Assembly: GCF_003952665.1 (NCBI RefSeq)
Contig: NZ_CP017946.1
Location: 5,041,001 to 5,105,000, forward strand
From: Bosea sp. Tri-49
Lineage (GTDB): Bacteria; Pseudomonadota; Alphaproteobacteria; Rhizobiales; Beijerinckiaceae
Direction: 5' to 3'
Length of the DNA: 64,000 nt
Position numbers and translations under genes: made by a program. The notes under the pieces are model-generated. The model searched no databases and was not told where the DNA came from. It saw only the letters and a list, made by a program, of their open reading frames with translations. Positions 24,286 through 32,809 of this stretch are shown here, in pieces. Positions within the stretch are counted from its first letter, which is position 1, and the number at the start of each line of letters is the position of its first letter.

Positions 24286-25088
24286 TGATGTCGATGTCCG
24301 ACGCCTTCGCGCAGAGCAGATTGCCGTTGACCCGGATCATCGCCTGGCTCGCGGCTGCGTTCCTGCTGCTGCCGCTCCTCGTCGTGATCCCGATCTCCTT
24401 CACGCCGGAACGCTATCTGTCCCTGCCGACGGACTCGGTCTCGCTGCGCCATTACGGCAGCCTCGTCAGCGACGGCCGCTGGTCGAAGAGCATCGTCGAC
24501 AGCCTGCTCGTCGGTATCGGCGCCATGGTGCTGGCGACCCTGATGGGAACCGCCTTCGCCGTCGGCGCCTGGCGTCTCGGCGTCCCGCTCGCACGGCGGC
24601 TCAGATTGCTGCTGCTGGCACCGATCATCGTACCGCCGATCGTGCACGCCATCGCCTTCTATCGGGCTTGGGCCGCGCTGGGCCTGCTCGACACCTATCT
24701 CGGCCTGGTCCTGGTTCATGCGATGAAGGGACTGCCCTTCGTCGTGCTCACCGTGGCGGGCACGCTCGCCAACCTCGATCCGCGCCTCGAGCAGGCGGCC
24801 CGCAGCCTCGGCGCCGATGCGCGCCAGGCGATGAGCTGGGTGATCTTCCCGCAGATCCGGGCGGGGATCGTCGCGGGCGCCGCCTTCGCCTTCATCACCT
24901 CCTGGGACGAGACGATCGTCGCGCTCTTCATCACCAGCCGTGCCGTCACCACCTTGCCGCGTCGCATCTGGGAGGGGCTGGCCGACAACATCGATCCGGC
25001 GATCGCCGCCCTCGGCACGGTGATGATCGTCCTGACCTTCGTCGCGGTCGCCTTCACGGCCACGCGCGGCGCGTCTGCAAAAGCCTAA
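24285..25088 (+). CDS. ABC transporter permease, PotC type
   Basis: Second permease of the Pot-like importer, about 267 residues. Start is ATG 24285 in TGATG, immediately followed by a second in-frame ATG. The docking loop AARSLGADARQAMSWVIFPQ lies near residue 175, and AFITSWDETIVALFI is the conserved penultimate helix region. The long open frame further upstream overlaps the first permease and is not used. Ends 20 bases before the receptor gene. Confidence 0.93.
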   Translation: MMSMSDAFAQSRLPLTRIIAWLAAAFLLLPLLVVIPISFTPERYLSLPTDSVSLRHYGSLVSDGRWSKSIVDSLLVGIGAMVLATLMGTAFAVGAWRLGVPLARRLRLLLLAPIIVPPIVHAIAFYRAWAALGLLDTYLGLVLVHAMKGLPFVVLTVAGTLANLDPRLEQAARSLGADARQAMSWVIFPQIRAGIVAGAAFAFITSWDETIVALFITSRAVTTLPRRIWEGLADNIDPAIAALGTVMIVLTFVAVAFTATRGASAKA

Positions 25089-25108
25089 AAAACAGAGGGG
25101 ACCACGCT

Positions 25109-26227
25109 ATGACCAAAGAACACCAGGAATTCCGTGACGACTGCCTGGCGATCCTGCGCGAGCAGACGGAGGGCAAGCGCGTGCATCGCCGGCGCTTCCT
25201 GCAAGGCCTGGCAATGCTCGGCGCGATACCGGCGGGGTTGCGCCTGACACCGGCGCACGCCGCTGCCGGCGAGATCGTGATCGTCAACTGGGGCGGCGAT
25301 GCGGTGCCGGCTTACGACGCGATCTGGGCCCAGCCGTTCAATGCCGCCAATCCGGGAGCGAAGGCGCTCATCAACGGCTCGGGTCCGAGCTCGGGCAAGA
25401 TCAAGGCGATGGTCGAAAGCGGTGCCGTCACCTGGGATGTCTGCGATCGCACGGTGCCGGCCTCGATCGAGCTCGGCCGCCAGAACCTGCTGGAGAAGGT
25501 CGATTGGTCGATTGTCTCCAAGGACAAGCTGCGCCCCGCCCACCGCTCCGATTGGGGCGTCGGCGCCTATCTTTATTCCTTCGTGCTGACTTACGACCAG
25601 CGCGCCCTGAAGGGGCCCGCCCCGAAGAACTGGAAGGATTTCTGGAACGTCAAGGACTTCCCCGGCAAGCGGACGCTGCGCAACAACATCGAGGGCATGC
25701 TCGAAGCTGCGCTGCTGGCCGACGGGGTTCCGCGCGACAAGATCTACCCGATCGACGTCGACCGGGCCCTGGCCAAGATCAAGGAGATCAAGCAGCACAC
25801 GATCTTCTGGACGACCGGCGCGGAAAGCCAGCAGCTCTTCCGCAACCAGGAGGTCGTGATGGGCAACCTCTGGCACACGCGCTCGATGCTGCTCGCCAAG
25901 GAAGTCGGCGACCGCATCAAGTTCACCTTCGAGGAGGGCGTGCTCTTTCCCGGTGCCTGGATTGTGCCGAAGAACAACCCGGCGAAGCAGCGTGCCTGGC
26001 AATTCGTTGCCTCCGCGCAGGACCCGAAAAGCCAAGTCGAGCTGTTCAAGCGCGTCGGCAACGGCCCGGTCAATCCAGCCGCGGCCGAGATGGTTCCGGC
26101 CGAGATGAAGGCGCTGGATTGCGGTTCGCCGGAGAATTTCGCGCGCCAGGTGGCCGTCGACAGCGAATGGTACGCCGAGCACTACGCCACGATCTTGGCC
26201 CGTTACATGGACGCTATCGCGTCCTGA
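25109..26227 (+). CDS. ABC transporter substrate-binding protein, PotD-like, Tat-type signal
   Basis: Periplasmic receptor (extracellular solute-binding protein family 1/PotD class), 372 residues. A long charged N-region precedes the twin-arginine element HRRRFLQGLAMLG (about residues 28-40) and a hydrophobic stretch with cleavage after PAHAAA near 54. This suggests export by Tat in folded form. The mature part begins GEIVIVNWGGDAVPAYDAIW, the usual first strand of PotD/polyamine-type receptors. ATG 25109 has AGAGGGG upstream. It belongs to the same operon as the PotABC-like genes and precedes the ureohydrolase by 64 bases. Confidence 0.92.
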   Translation: MTKEHQEFRDDCLAILREQTEGKRVHRRRFLQGLAMLGAIPAGLRLTPAHAAAGEIVIVNWGGDAVPAYDAIWAQPFNAANPGAKALINGSGPSSGKIKAMVESGAVTWDVCDRTVPASIELGRQNLLEKVDWSIVSKDKLRPAHRSDWGVGAYLYSFVLTYDQRALKGPAPKNWKDFWNVKDFPGKRTLRNNIEGMLEAALLADGVPRDKIYPIDVDRALAKIKEIKQHTIFWTTGAESQQLFRNQEVVMGNLWHTRSMLLAKEVGDRIKFTFEEGVLFPGAWIVPKNNPAKQRAWQFVASAQDPKSQVELFKRVGNGPVNPAAAEMVPAEMKALDCGSPENFARQVAVDSEWYAEHYATILARYMDAIAS

Positions 26228-26291
26228 CCTCGCTGCCGACGGGCGGTGCCGACCGCCCGTTCCCCCGCCTCCCGAATGAACAGGTAGATCA

Positions 26292-27227
26292 ATGACGACG
26301 GCCCCGTTTTCGCTCGCCCAGACCTTCATGGGCGTCCCCCACCGCACCGAGATCGGCGATGCCAAGGCGGTGGTGCTGGGCCTGCCCTTCGACTGCGGCA
26401 CGCATCCTCAGCGTGTCGGCTCGCGTCTCGGGCCGTCGTCGATCCGCGAGCAGTCGCTGCTGCTGCGCGCCTTCGACTTCGCCAACGGCATCAACCCGCT
26501 CGACGCGCTCGGTGTCGTCGACGTCGGTGACGCCAGGGTCAGCCCCGGCGATCTCGATGCGTCCTATGCGGCGATCGAGGAGGCAGTCGGCGCGATCGCG
26601 CGGCAGCGTGTCGTGCCCGTCACCCTCGGCGGCGACGGTGCCATCGCTTTGCCCGAGATGCGCGCCCTCCACCGCGTCTATGCGGATCTTGTCACAGTCC
26701 ATATCGACGCGCATACCGATGCCTATCCGATCGAGGGGTACAATACCGCGACGGCCTTCGTGCGTGCGGCCGAGGAGGGACTCATCGACCCGAAGCTCTC
26801 CTACCAGGTCGGCATGCGCGGCACGACGATGCTGCCCGGGGTCGGCGAATACGGCCAGAGCCTCGGCTACAACGTGATCCCGATTGCCGAATTGCTTGAG
26901 CGCGGCATCGGGACGGTCTTCGCCGAGATGCGGGCGCGCATCGGTGATCGACCGGTCTATCTGTCCTACGACATGGACTTTTTCGACCCTTCGGTCGCGC
27001 CGGGCGTCTGCACGCCGACCTGGGGCGGAGCGACCTCGCGCGAGGGGCTCGCCGTGCTCGAAGCCTGCTCCGGCCTCAACCTCGTTGGCGTCAACATCAA
27101 CACGGTGAGCCCACCCCACGACGTCGGCGGCATGTCTGCGCTGCTCGCCGCGCAGATCACCCTGAACGCGCTGAACCTGATAGCGCGACAGCATCAATCG
27201 CGGGTGGCCTCAGCTTCCAGGCAGTGA
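26292..27227 (+). CDS. Ureohydrolase (arginase/agmatinase family) with altered metal ligands
   Basis: Dinuclear-manganese hydrolase fold, 311 residues, family that splits guanidino groups into urea plus an amine. Of the usual ligand motifs, DAHTD (139-143) and SYDMDFFDP (225-233, Asp227 and Asp229) are intact. The first motif, normally GGDHS with a metal-binding His, reads GGDGAI here (Gly116). The later VEVSPPYD element reads NTVSPPHD (Glu replaced by Thr). It may bind a single metal or a different substrate, so the agmatinase label should not be copied without testing. It is the last gene after a Pot-like importer, consistent with hydrolysis of the imported guanidino compound. A LysR gene follows on the other strand. 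Confidence 0.88.
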   Translation: MTTAPFSLAQTFMGVPHRTEIGDAKAVVLGLPFDCGTHPQRVGSRLGPSSIREQSLLLRAFDFANGINPLDALGVVDVGDARVSPGDLDASYAAIEEAVGAIARQRVVPVTLGGDGAIALPEMRALHRVYADLVTVHIDAHTDAYPIEGYNTATAFVRAAEEGLIDPKLSYQVGMRGTTMLPGVGEYGQSLGYNVIPIAELLERGIGTVFAEMRARIGDRPVYLSYDMDFFDPSVAPGVCTPTWGGATSREGLAVLEACSGLNLVGVNINTVSPPHDVGGMSALLAAQITLNALNLIARQHQSRVASASRQ

Positions 27228-27245
27228 GTGTGTCGCCGACCCGGC

Positions 27246-28154
27246 TCAATCGACATCGGCTGGCGTGAGGCGCTGGACGTAGCGCCGCAGCAGCGTTTCG
27301 AACGTCGCGAGCGCAGGCGTTACCGAGCGGCCGCTGGGCCGGATCATGACGATGTCGCGCGCGATCGTCGGATTGGCCAACGGCCTGGCGATGACCCGGC
27401 GATGCGGTGCCGCAGCGCGCGCATAGGTTGGCAGCACAGCGACGCCGAGGCGTGCCTCGACCAGTGCCAGCGCCGTCGTGATCTGCGAGACTTCATAGGC
27501 CGGCGTCAGCGGTATTCCGACCGTCTCATAGGCGACCTCGACCAGGAGGCGGATGCCGCTGTCGCGCGTCAGGGTGATCAGCGGCTCGCCTTGCAGCTCA
27601 CGCCAGTCGACCGTCGCCGTGGCGAAGCGGCTGCTGGGGCTGCAGAACAGCATCAGGCTGTCGCGCGCCATCGAGATGCGCTCGATGCCGTCCTCCACGG
27701 CTGCGAAGGTTCCGAGGCCGCAATCGGCCCGGCCGATGCGGACGGCTTCGACGATTGTGTCGGTGCGCGCATCGAGCAGCGCGATCTGGATACCAGGATA
27801 GCGCTCGCGCATCTCCGCGATCGCCTCGGGCAGGATCGCAGCGGCGAGCAGCGGCGGGGCGGCCACGGTGATCCGGCCGCGCCGGCGCTCGGCGAGGTCG
27901 TTGGCATTCTGGATGGCGAGGTCGAGATCGTGGACGATCTTGGCCGATGCGCCCTGGAACTCCCGCCCGCCTTCGGTCAACTCGACCCGGCGCGTGGTGC
28001 GGTCGAAAAGACGGACCCCGAGTGCGTGCTCAAGCTCGCGCACCAACTGCGACAAGGCCGGCTGCGCCATGTGCAGTCGCTCCGCCGCCTTGGTGAATGT
28101 GCCCAGCTCGGCGACGGCGAGGAAGGCCTGTATCTGTCGCAACGTAACCGCCAT
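27246..28154 (-). CDS. LysR-family transcriptional regulator
   Basis: 302-residue LysR protein, helix-turn-helix in residues 1-62 (LAVAELGTFTKAAERLHMAQPALSQLVREL), effector domain from about 90. It is divergent from the aldehyde dehydrogenase gene at 28272, with a perfect 13-base dyad in the 117-base gap, so it probably controls the aldehyde dehydrogenase, DapA-family and 3-hydroxyanthranilate dioxygenase operon. Effector unknown; LysR regulators of aromatic catabolism commonly sense a pathway intermediate. Confidence 0.92.
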   Translation of the reverse strand: MAVTLRQIQAFLAVAELGTFTKAAERLHMAQPALSQLVRELEHALGVRLFDRTTRRVELTEGGREFQGASAKIVHDLDLAIQNANDLAERRRGRITVAAPPLLAAAILPEAIAEMRERYPGIQIALLDARTDTIVEAVRIGRADCGLGTFAAVEDGIERISMARDSLMLFCSPSSRFATATVDWRELQGEPLITLTRDSGIRLLVEVAYETVGIPLTPAYEVSQITTALALVEARLGVAVLPTYARAAAPHRRVIARPLANPTIARDIVMIRPSGRSVTPALATFETLLRRYVQRLTPADVD

Positions 28155-28163
28155 GGGTAATTT

Positions 28164-28176
28164 ATAATCAGATTAT
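28164..28176. promoter_or_regulatory. Putative LysR operator (perfect dyad)
   Basis: ATAATC-A-GATTAT is a perfect 6-1-6 dyad only 9 bases upstream of the LysR start and about 95 bases before the divergent operon. It lies in a conspicuously AT-rich segment. Good candidate for the LysR recognition site. Confidence 0.55.
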
Positions 28177-28271
28177 CTGAATTAAGACAAATAAGCTGAA
28201 TTCCATATGGTCAGAACCATGGCCATCATGCCTCGACATCGCGCCGCTGGCCGCTCCGATCGAGGCTTTTC

Positions 28272-29705
28272 ATGACCGCCTACCCAGATCTCAAGCTCTA
28301 TATCGGCGGAGCCTGGCGCAAGACCTCAGACAGCGTGCCGGTGCTCAACCCGGCCGATGAGAATGTGATCGGGGCCGTCCCCGTCGCAAGCCGCGCCGAT
28401 CTCGACGATGCGCTCGCGGCAGCCAGGGAGGGCTTCAGGCTCTGGAGTCGGACGTCGCCGCGCGCCCGCGGCGAGATCATGCTCAAGGCAGCGGCGCTGA
28501 TGCGCGCCCGCATCGACGAGATCGCCCATGCGATCACGCTCGAACACGGCAAACCCTTCACCCAGGCGCAGCTCGAGGTCATCCGCGGCTGCGAGTTTTT
28601 CGAATGGGATGCGGCCGAAGGCCAGCGCACCTATGGTCGCGTCATCCCGAGCGAGCCCGGTATCAAATACGTGGTGATGCACCAGCCGATCGGCATGGTC
28701 GCGGCGTTCTCGCCGTGGAACTTCCCGATGAGCCAGCCGGCGCGCAAGATCGCCGGGGCGCTGGCAGCGGGCTGCTCGATCATCCTGAAGGCGGCCGAGG
28801 AGACGCCGGCCGGAGCGCTGCATATCGCCCGGGCCCTGCACGATGCCGGCTTGCCGCCTGGCGTCTTCAACCTCGTTTTCGGTGTTCCGGCCGACATCTC
28901 CTCATACCTGATCCCGCAGGAGCAGACCCGGCTGATCGCCTTCACCGGCTCGACCGCCGTCGGCAAGCACCTGACCAGGATCGCCGCCGACCACATGAAG
29001 CCGGTGCTGATGGAACTCGGTGGCCACGCCCCGGTGATCGTCTGCGACGATGTCGACCCGGTGGCGGCGGCAACGGCTTCGGCGATCCGCAAGTCCCGCA
29101 ATACCGGCCAGGTCTGCACCTCGCCGACACGCTTCTTCGTGCAGAAGCCGATCTACGAGGCGTTCGCCAGGACCTTTGCCGAGAAGGCGCGTTCCGTGGT
29201 GGTCGGCAACGGCCTCGACAGCGCGACGCAGATGGGCCCGCTCGCCAATCATCGCCGCATCGAGGCGATGGAGACGCTGGTCGCCGACGCCAGGGCCAAG
29301 GGCGCGCGCGTGCTGGCCGGCGGCGAGCGCATCGGCAATCGCGGCTATTTCTTCCCCGTGACGGTTCTTGCCGACGTGCCGGACGAGGCCCGGGCCATGC
29401 GCGAGGAGCCGTTCGGCCCGCTCGCCTTGATCAGCCCGGTTTCCTCGCTCGACGAGGCGATCGAGAAGGCGAACTCCCTGCCCTTCGGCCTCGCCGCCTA
29501 CGCCTTCACCCATTCCGCCAGCAATGCTGATCGCCTCGCCGACGGGATCGAAGCCGGCAATGTCTCGATCAACACGCTTGAGGCCTCGGTGGCCGAGACG
29601 CCTTTCGGCGGCGTCAAGGACAGCGGTTATGGCCGCGAGGGCGGCGCCGAGGGGCTGGCGCACTACACGGTTATCAAGAACATCTCGCACCGCATGACGA
29701 TCTAG
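28272..29705 (+). CDS. NAD(P)-dependent aldehyde dehydrogenase
   Basis: 477-residue ALDH-superfamily enzyme. Catalytic Cys282 is in NTGQVCTSPTRF and general base Glu248 in LMELGGHAPVI; the cofactor loop is FTGSTAVGKHL. It resembles succinate-semialdehyde and related dicarboxylate-semialdehyde dehydrogenases. With 3-hydroxyanthranilate dioxygenase in the same operon, 2-aminomuconate- or 2-hydroxymuconate-semialdehyde is a plausible substrate, by analogy with the 2-nitrobenzoate pathway. An alternative is 2-oxoglutarate semialdehyde, which would complete the hydroxyproline route at 5-10 kb. Neither is proved. First gene of the operon; 26 bases separate it from the DapA-family gene. Confidence 0.9.
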   Translation: MTAYPDLKLYIGGAWRKTSDSVPVLNPADENVIGAVPVASRADLDDALAAAREGFRLWSRTSPRARGEIMLKAAALMRARIDEIAHAITLEHGKPFTQAQLEVIRGCEFFEWDAAEGQRTYGRVIPSEPGIKYVVMHQPIGMVAAFSPWNFPMSQPARKIAGALAAGCSIILKAAEETPAGALHIARALHDAGLPPGVFNLVFGVPADISSYLIPQEQTRLIAFTGSTAVGKHLTRIAADHMKPVLMELGGHAPVIVCDDVDPVAAATASAIRKSRNTGQVCTSPTRFFVQKPIYEAFARTFAEKARSVVVGNGLDSATQMGPLANHRRIEAMETLVADARAKGARVLAGGERIGNRGYFFPVTVLADVPDEARAMREEPFGPLALISPVSSLDEAIEKANSLPFGLAAYAFTHSASNADRLADGIEAGNVSINTLEASVAETPFGGVKDSGYGREGGAEGLAHYTVIKNISHRMTI

Positions 29706-29731
29706 CCGGCGGACGAGGAGGAGGCAGTCGC

Positions 29732-30712
29732 ATGAACTACGCCAGGAAAGACGCCAAGGCCTACGCCCGCGCCAATATGAAGGGCATCTGGGCGGCGGCG
29801 CTGACGCCCTTCACCCAGTCGCTTGCCATCGACGAGGACGGCTTGCGCCAGAACATCAGGCACTGGACCGACGATCTGCAGATCGACGGCCTGTTCATCG
29901 CCGGCAAGCAGGGCGAGTTCTTCTCGATGTCGATCGAGGAGCGGAAGCGCAGCTTCGAACTCGCGGTCGAGGCGACGTCTGGCCGCGGCCAGACGATCAT
30001 GTCCTGCTCCGACCAGAACATGGATGTCGTCATCGATCTGGCGAAGCACGCGCAGCGGGTCGGCGCCGACTACATCGTCGTGCATGCGCCGATCCTGCAC
30101 TTCTTCAAGGCTCAGGACGAGACGCTCTACGAATACTACCGGACGATCGCCGAAAAGGTCGATATCGGCATCGCGCTGTGGAGCCATCCGGACAGTGGCT
30201 ATCTGATGAGCCCGCAGCTCTGCAACCGCCTGGCCGACATCGAGAACGTCGTCGCGATCAAGTACAGCGTGCCGCGCGCCATGTATGCCGAGCTCACCCG
30301 GCTCGCTGGCGATCGCATCCTGGTCAGCACGGCCTCGGAGGAGGAATGGCTCGACAACATCGTCGAGCTCGGCTGGCAGCTCTATCTCTGCTCCTCGCCG
30401 CCCTATCTGATCCAGAGCGCGAACGATCTGCGCATGCGCGAGTATACCGACCTTGCCTTCGCCGGCGAGGTCGAGAAGGCCCACGCCGTGCGCGACAGCC
30501 TCGATCCAGTGCGTGAGGCGCTGCGTGCGACGCGGCCGGCCGAGAAGCCGCATGCGCATCAGAAATACTGGCAGGAACTGCTGGGGCAGGTCGGCGGGCG
30601 CGTGCGCGCGCCGCTGCTGGAGCTGACCGAAGCCGAGAAGGCTGCGACCCGCACCGCCTTCGAGAATTGCGGCTTGAAGCTTGCCGGCGCACCGCTGGCC
30701 AAGGCTGGCTGA
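29732..30712 (+). CDS. DapA-family lyase/aldolase with substituted catalytic tyrosine
   Basis: 326-residue DHDPS/NAL-superfamily protein. Schiff-base Lys177 is in VVAIKYSVPR and the substrate loop is GKQGE (58-62) instead of GTTGE. The catalytic tyrosine position is Trp150 (ALWSHPDSGY instead of LYN-P-R-G), so proton relay must differ from dihydrodipicolinate synthase and from the paralogue at 6011, which keeps the Tyr. GAGGAGG precedes the ATG. It lies between the aldehyde dehydrogenase and the dioxygenase, suggesting action on a keto-acid intermediate of ring-cleavage degradation. Function unknown. Confidence 0.85.
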   Translation: MNYARKDAKAYARANMKGIWAAALTPFTQSLAIDEDGLRQNIRHWTDDLQIDGLFIAGKQGEFFSMSIEERKRSFELAVEATSGRGQTIMSCSDQNMDVVIDLAKHAQRVGADYIVVHAPILHFFKAQDETLYEYYRTIAEKVDIGIALWSHPDSGYLMSPQLCNRLADIENVVAIKYSVPRAMYAELTRLAGDRILVSTASEEEWLDNIVELGWQLYLCSSPPYLIQSANDLRMREYTDLAFAGEVEKAHAVRDSLDPVREALRATRPAEKPHAHQKYWQELLGQVGGRVRAPLLELTEAEKAATRTAFENCGLKLAGAPLAKAG

Positions 30713-30726
30713 GACTTAGGGCTTGA

Positions 30727-31296
<570 letters not shown>

Positions 31297-31303
31297 GCGA
31301 CTG

Positions 31304-31332
31304 CGAAAGCGCCGGTTCACCCGGCGTTTTCG
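31304..31332 (+). terminator. Terminator after 3-hydroxyanthranilate dioxygenase gene
   Basis: CGAAAGCGCCGG (31304-31315) pairs with CCGGCGTTTTCG (31321-31332), 12 bp with one G-T wobble, around a 5-base loop. It begins 7 bases after the stop codon. The T-run is inside the descending arm. Confidence 0.75.
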
Positions 31333-31359
31333 TGGCGCTTGCGCGCCGATCAGAATTTG

Positions 31360-31373
31360 TTTTAAGCTTAAAA
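31360..31373. promoter_or_regulatory. Perfect palindrome in promoter of Liv-type operon
   Basis: TTTTAAGCTTAAAA is a perfect 14-base palindrome about 45 bases before the receptor ATG, in AT-rich DNA (ttgttttaagcttaaaataa). It is the obvious operator candidate for this operon; its size and symmetry suit a dimeric MarR- or GntR-type repressor, but no such gene is adjacent. Confidence 0.5.
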
Positions 31374-31418
31374 TAATTTCGAACGATCCGACGCAAGAAT
31401 GATCGGAGGAGGGGAACC

Positions 31419-32591
31419 ATGCAGCACCGTAAATCAGTATGCCTGGGATTGATGCTGGCAGCCGTCGTCGCCATGCCGGCGCTGGCCCAGCAAGCGCCGG
31501 TCAAGATCGGCATGGTCACGACGCTGTCGGGGCCGGGCGGCTATCTCGGCCAGGACATCCGCGACGCGTTCAAGCTGGCCATCGACATGAACGGCGGCAA
31601 GCTCGGCGGCGCGCCGGTCGAGCTCGTGGTCGAGGACGATGCGCTGAAGCCCGGCCAGGGCAAGCAGATCGCCGAGAAGATGCTGAAGACCGACGGCATC
31701 AAGATCATGACCGGCATCGTCTTCTCGAACGTCGCCGGCGCGACCGTGCCCGATATCGTCGATGCCGGGGCGCTCTATGTCAGCCCCAATGCCGCGCCCT
31801 CGAACTTCGCCGGCAAGGAGTGCAACGAGAACTATTTCGTCGTCTCCTGGCAGAACGACAGCCTGCACGAGAGCGCCGGCCAGCACGCCACCAATCTCGG
31901 CTACAAGAAGGCCTTCATCCTCGCGCCGAACTACCAGGCCGGCAAGGATGCGCTCGCCGGCTTCAAGCGCCTGTTCAAGGGCGAGGTTGTCGGCGAGGTC
32001 TATACGCGCCTCGACCAGACCGATTTCGCGCCGGAGATGGCGCAGATCCGCTCGGCCAATCCGGACGTCGTCTTCCAGTTCCATCCGGGCGGGCTCGGCA
32101 TCGCCTTCCTGCGCCAGTACCAGCAGGCCGGCCTCCTCGGCAAAACCCCGATGGTGCTGGCCGAGCCCTCGCTCGACGCGACCACGCTGAAGGCGGTCGG
32201 CGAGGCCGCGCTCGGCCTCAGCGTCACCGCGCACTGGAACACCGATTTCGACAACGCCTCGAACAAGGCCTTCGTCGAAGCCTTCACCAAGACCTATAAC
32301 CGCGTGCCAACCTATTATGCCAGCCAGGGCTACGACACCGCGCTTGCCATCGCCTCGGCGCTGAAGGCGACCGGCGGCAAAACGGACGTGCCGGCGCTGC
32401 GCAAGGCACTCGCCAAGGCCGATTTCCAGTCGGTGCGCGGCGCCTTCAAGTTCGGCCCGAACCAGCATCCGGTCCAGGACTGGTATGCGCTCAAGGTCGA
32501 GAAGGGCGCGGACGGCACGCCGGTGCTGAAGACCTCGGGCAAGGTGCTGAGCAACCATGGCGACGCCTACGCCAAGGATTGCAAGCTCTGA
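31419..32591 (+). CDS. ABC transporter substrate-binding protein, branched-chain amino acid (LivK/J) family
   Basis: 390-residue periplasmic receptor of the type 1 fold. The signal peptide ends at PALAQQAP (cleavage about residue 24). The mature start VKIGMVTTLSGPGGYLGQDIRDAFKLA is the standard Peripla_BP_6 opening. Receptors of this family in catabolic clusters often bind aromatic acids or other carboxylates rather than leucine. GGAGGAGGGG lies just before the ATG. An inverted-repeat element separates it from the permease genes. Likely solute: the aromatic or amino compound degraded by the flanking enzymes. Confidence 0.92.
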   Translation: MQHRKSVCLGLMLAAVVAMPALAQQAPVKIGMVTTLSGPGGYLGQDIRDAFKLAIDMNGGKLGGAPVELVVEDDALKPGQGKQIAEKMLKTDGIKIMTGIVFSNVAGATVPDIVDAGALYVSPNAAPSNFAGKECNENYFVVSWQNDSLHESAGQHATNLGYKKAFILAPNYQAGKDALAGFKRLFKGEVVGEVYTRLDQTDFAPEMAQIRSANPDVVFQFHPGGLGIAFLRQYQQAGLLGKTPMVLAEPSLDATTLKAVGEAALGLSVTAHWNTDFDNASNKAFVEAFTKTYNRVPTYYASQGYDTALAIASALKATGGKTDVPALRKALAKADFQSVRGAFKFGPNQHPVQDWYALKVEKGADGTPVLKTSGKVLSNHGDAYAKDCKL

Positions 32592-32624
32592 GTCGGCGCG
32601 TCTTGCGTACTGATCACGGGGACT

Positions 32625-32782
32625 AGGGCGCGGGAACCCCTCTCCTGGAAGGAGAGGGGCAGGGGTGAGGTGTTCGGGAGAGACATCATGAGCCTGAACC
32701 TAGCCACACCGCTCGCGTCACTGGTCCAACGGCCTACACCTCACCCTGCCCTCTCCTTACAGGAGAGGGTTCCCCGCGCCCT
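32625..32782. repeat. Inverted-repeat intergenic element within the Liv operon
   Basis: The left arm (32625-32672: GGGCGCGGGAACCCCTCTCC, a small hairpin, then CAGGGGTGAGGTGT) is mirrored by the right arm (32736-32782: ACACCTCACCCTGCCCTCTCC, hairpin, then GGTTCCCCGCGCCC). The arms are about 47 bases each and enclose a 63-base core with no gene. Each arm also contains an inner CTCTCC/GGAGAG hairpin. Resembles the CCCTCTCC...GGTGAGGTG palindromes scattered through many proteobacterial genomes. It fills most of the gap between the receptor and permease genes and may lower downstream expression. Confidence 0.75.
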
Positions 32783-32809
32783 TGTCGGGGCAGTCCGGTT
32801 CCCGCAACC

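Noticed and set aside
26292..27227. Straight assignment as agmatinase (speB)
   Set aside because: The GGDHS metal-binding histidine is Gly; activity on agmatine cannot be assumed.
32625..32782. Insertion sequence in the Liv operon
   Set aside because: No transposase and only a 63-base core; better described as a palindromic repeat.
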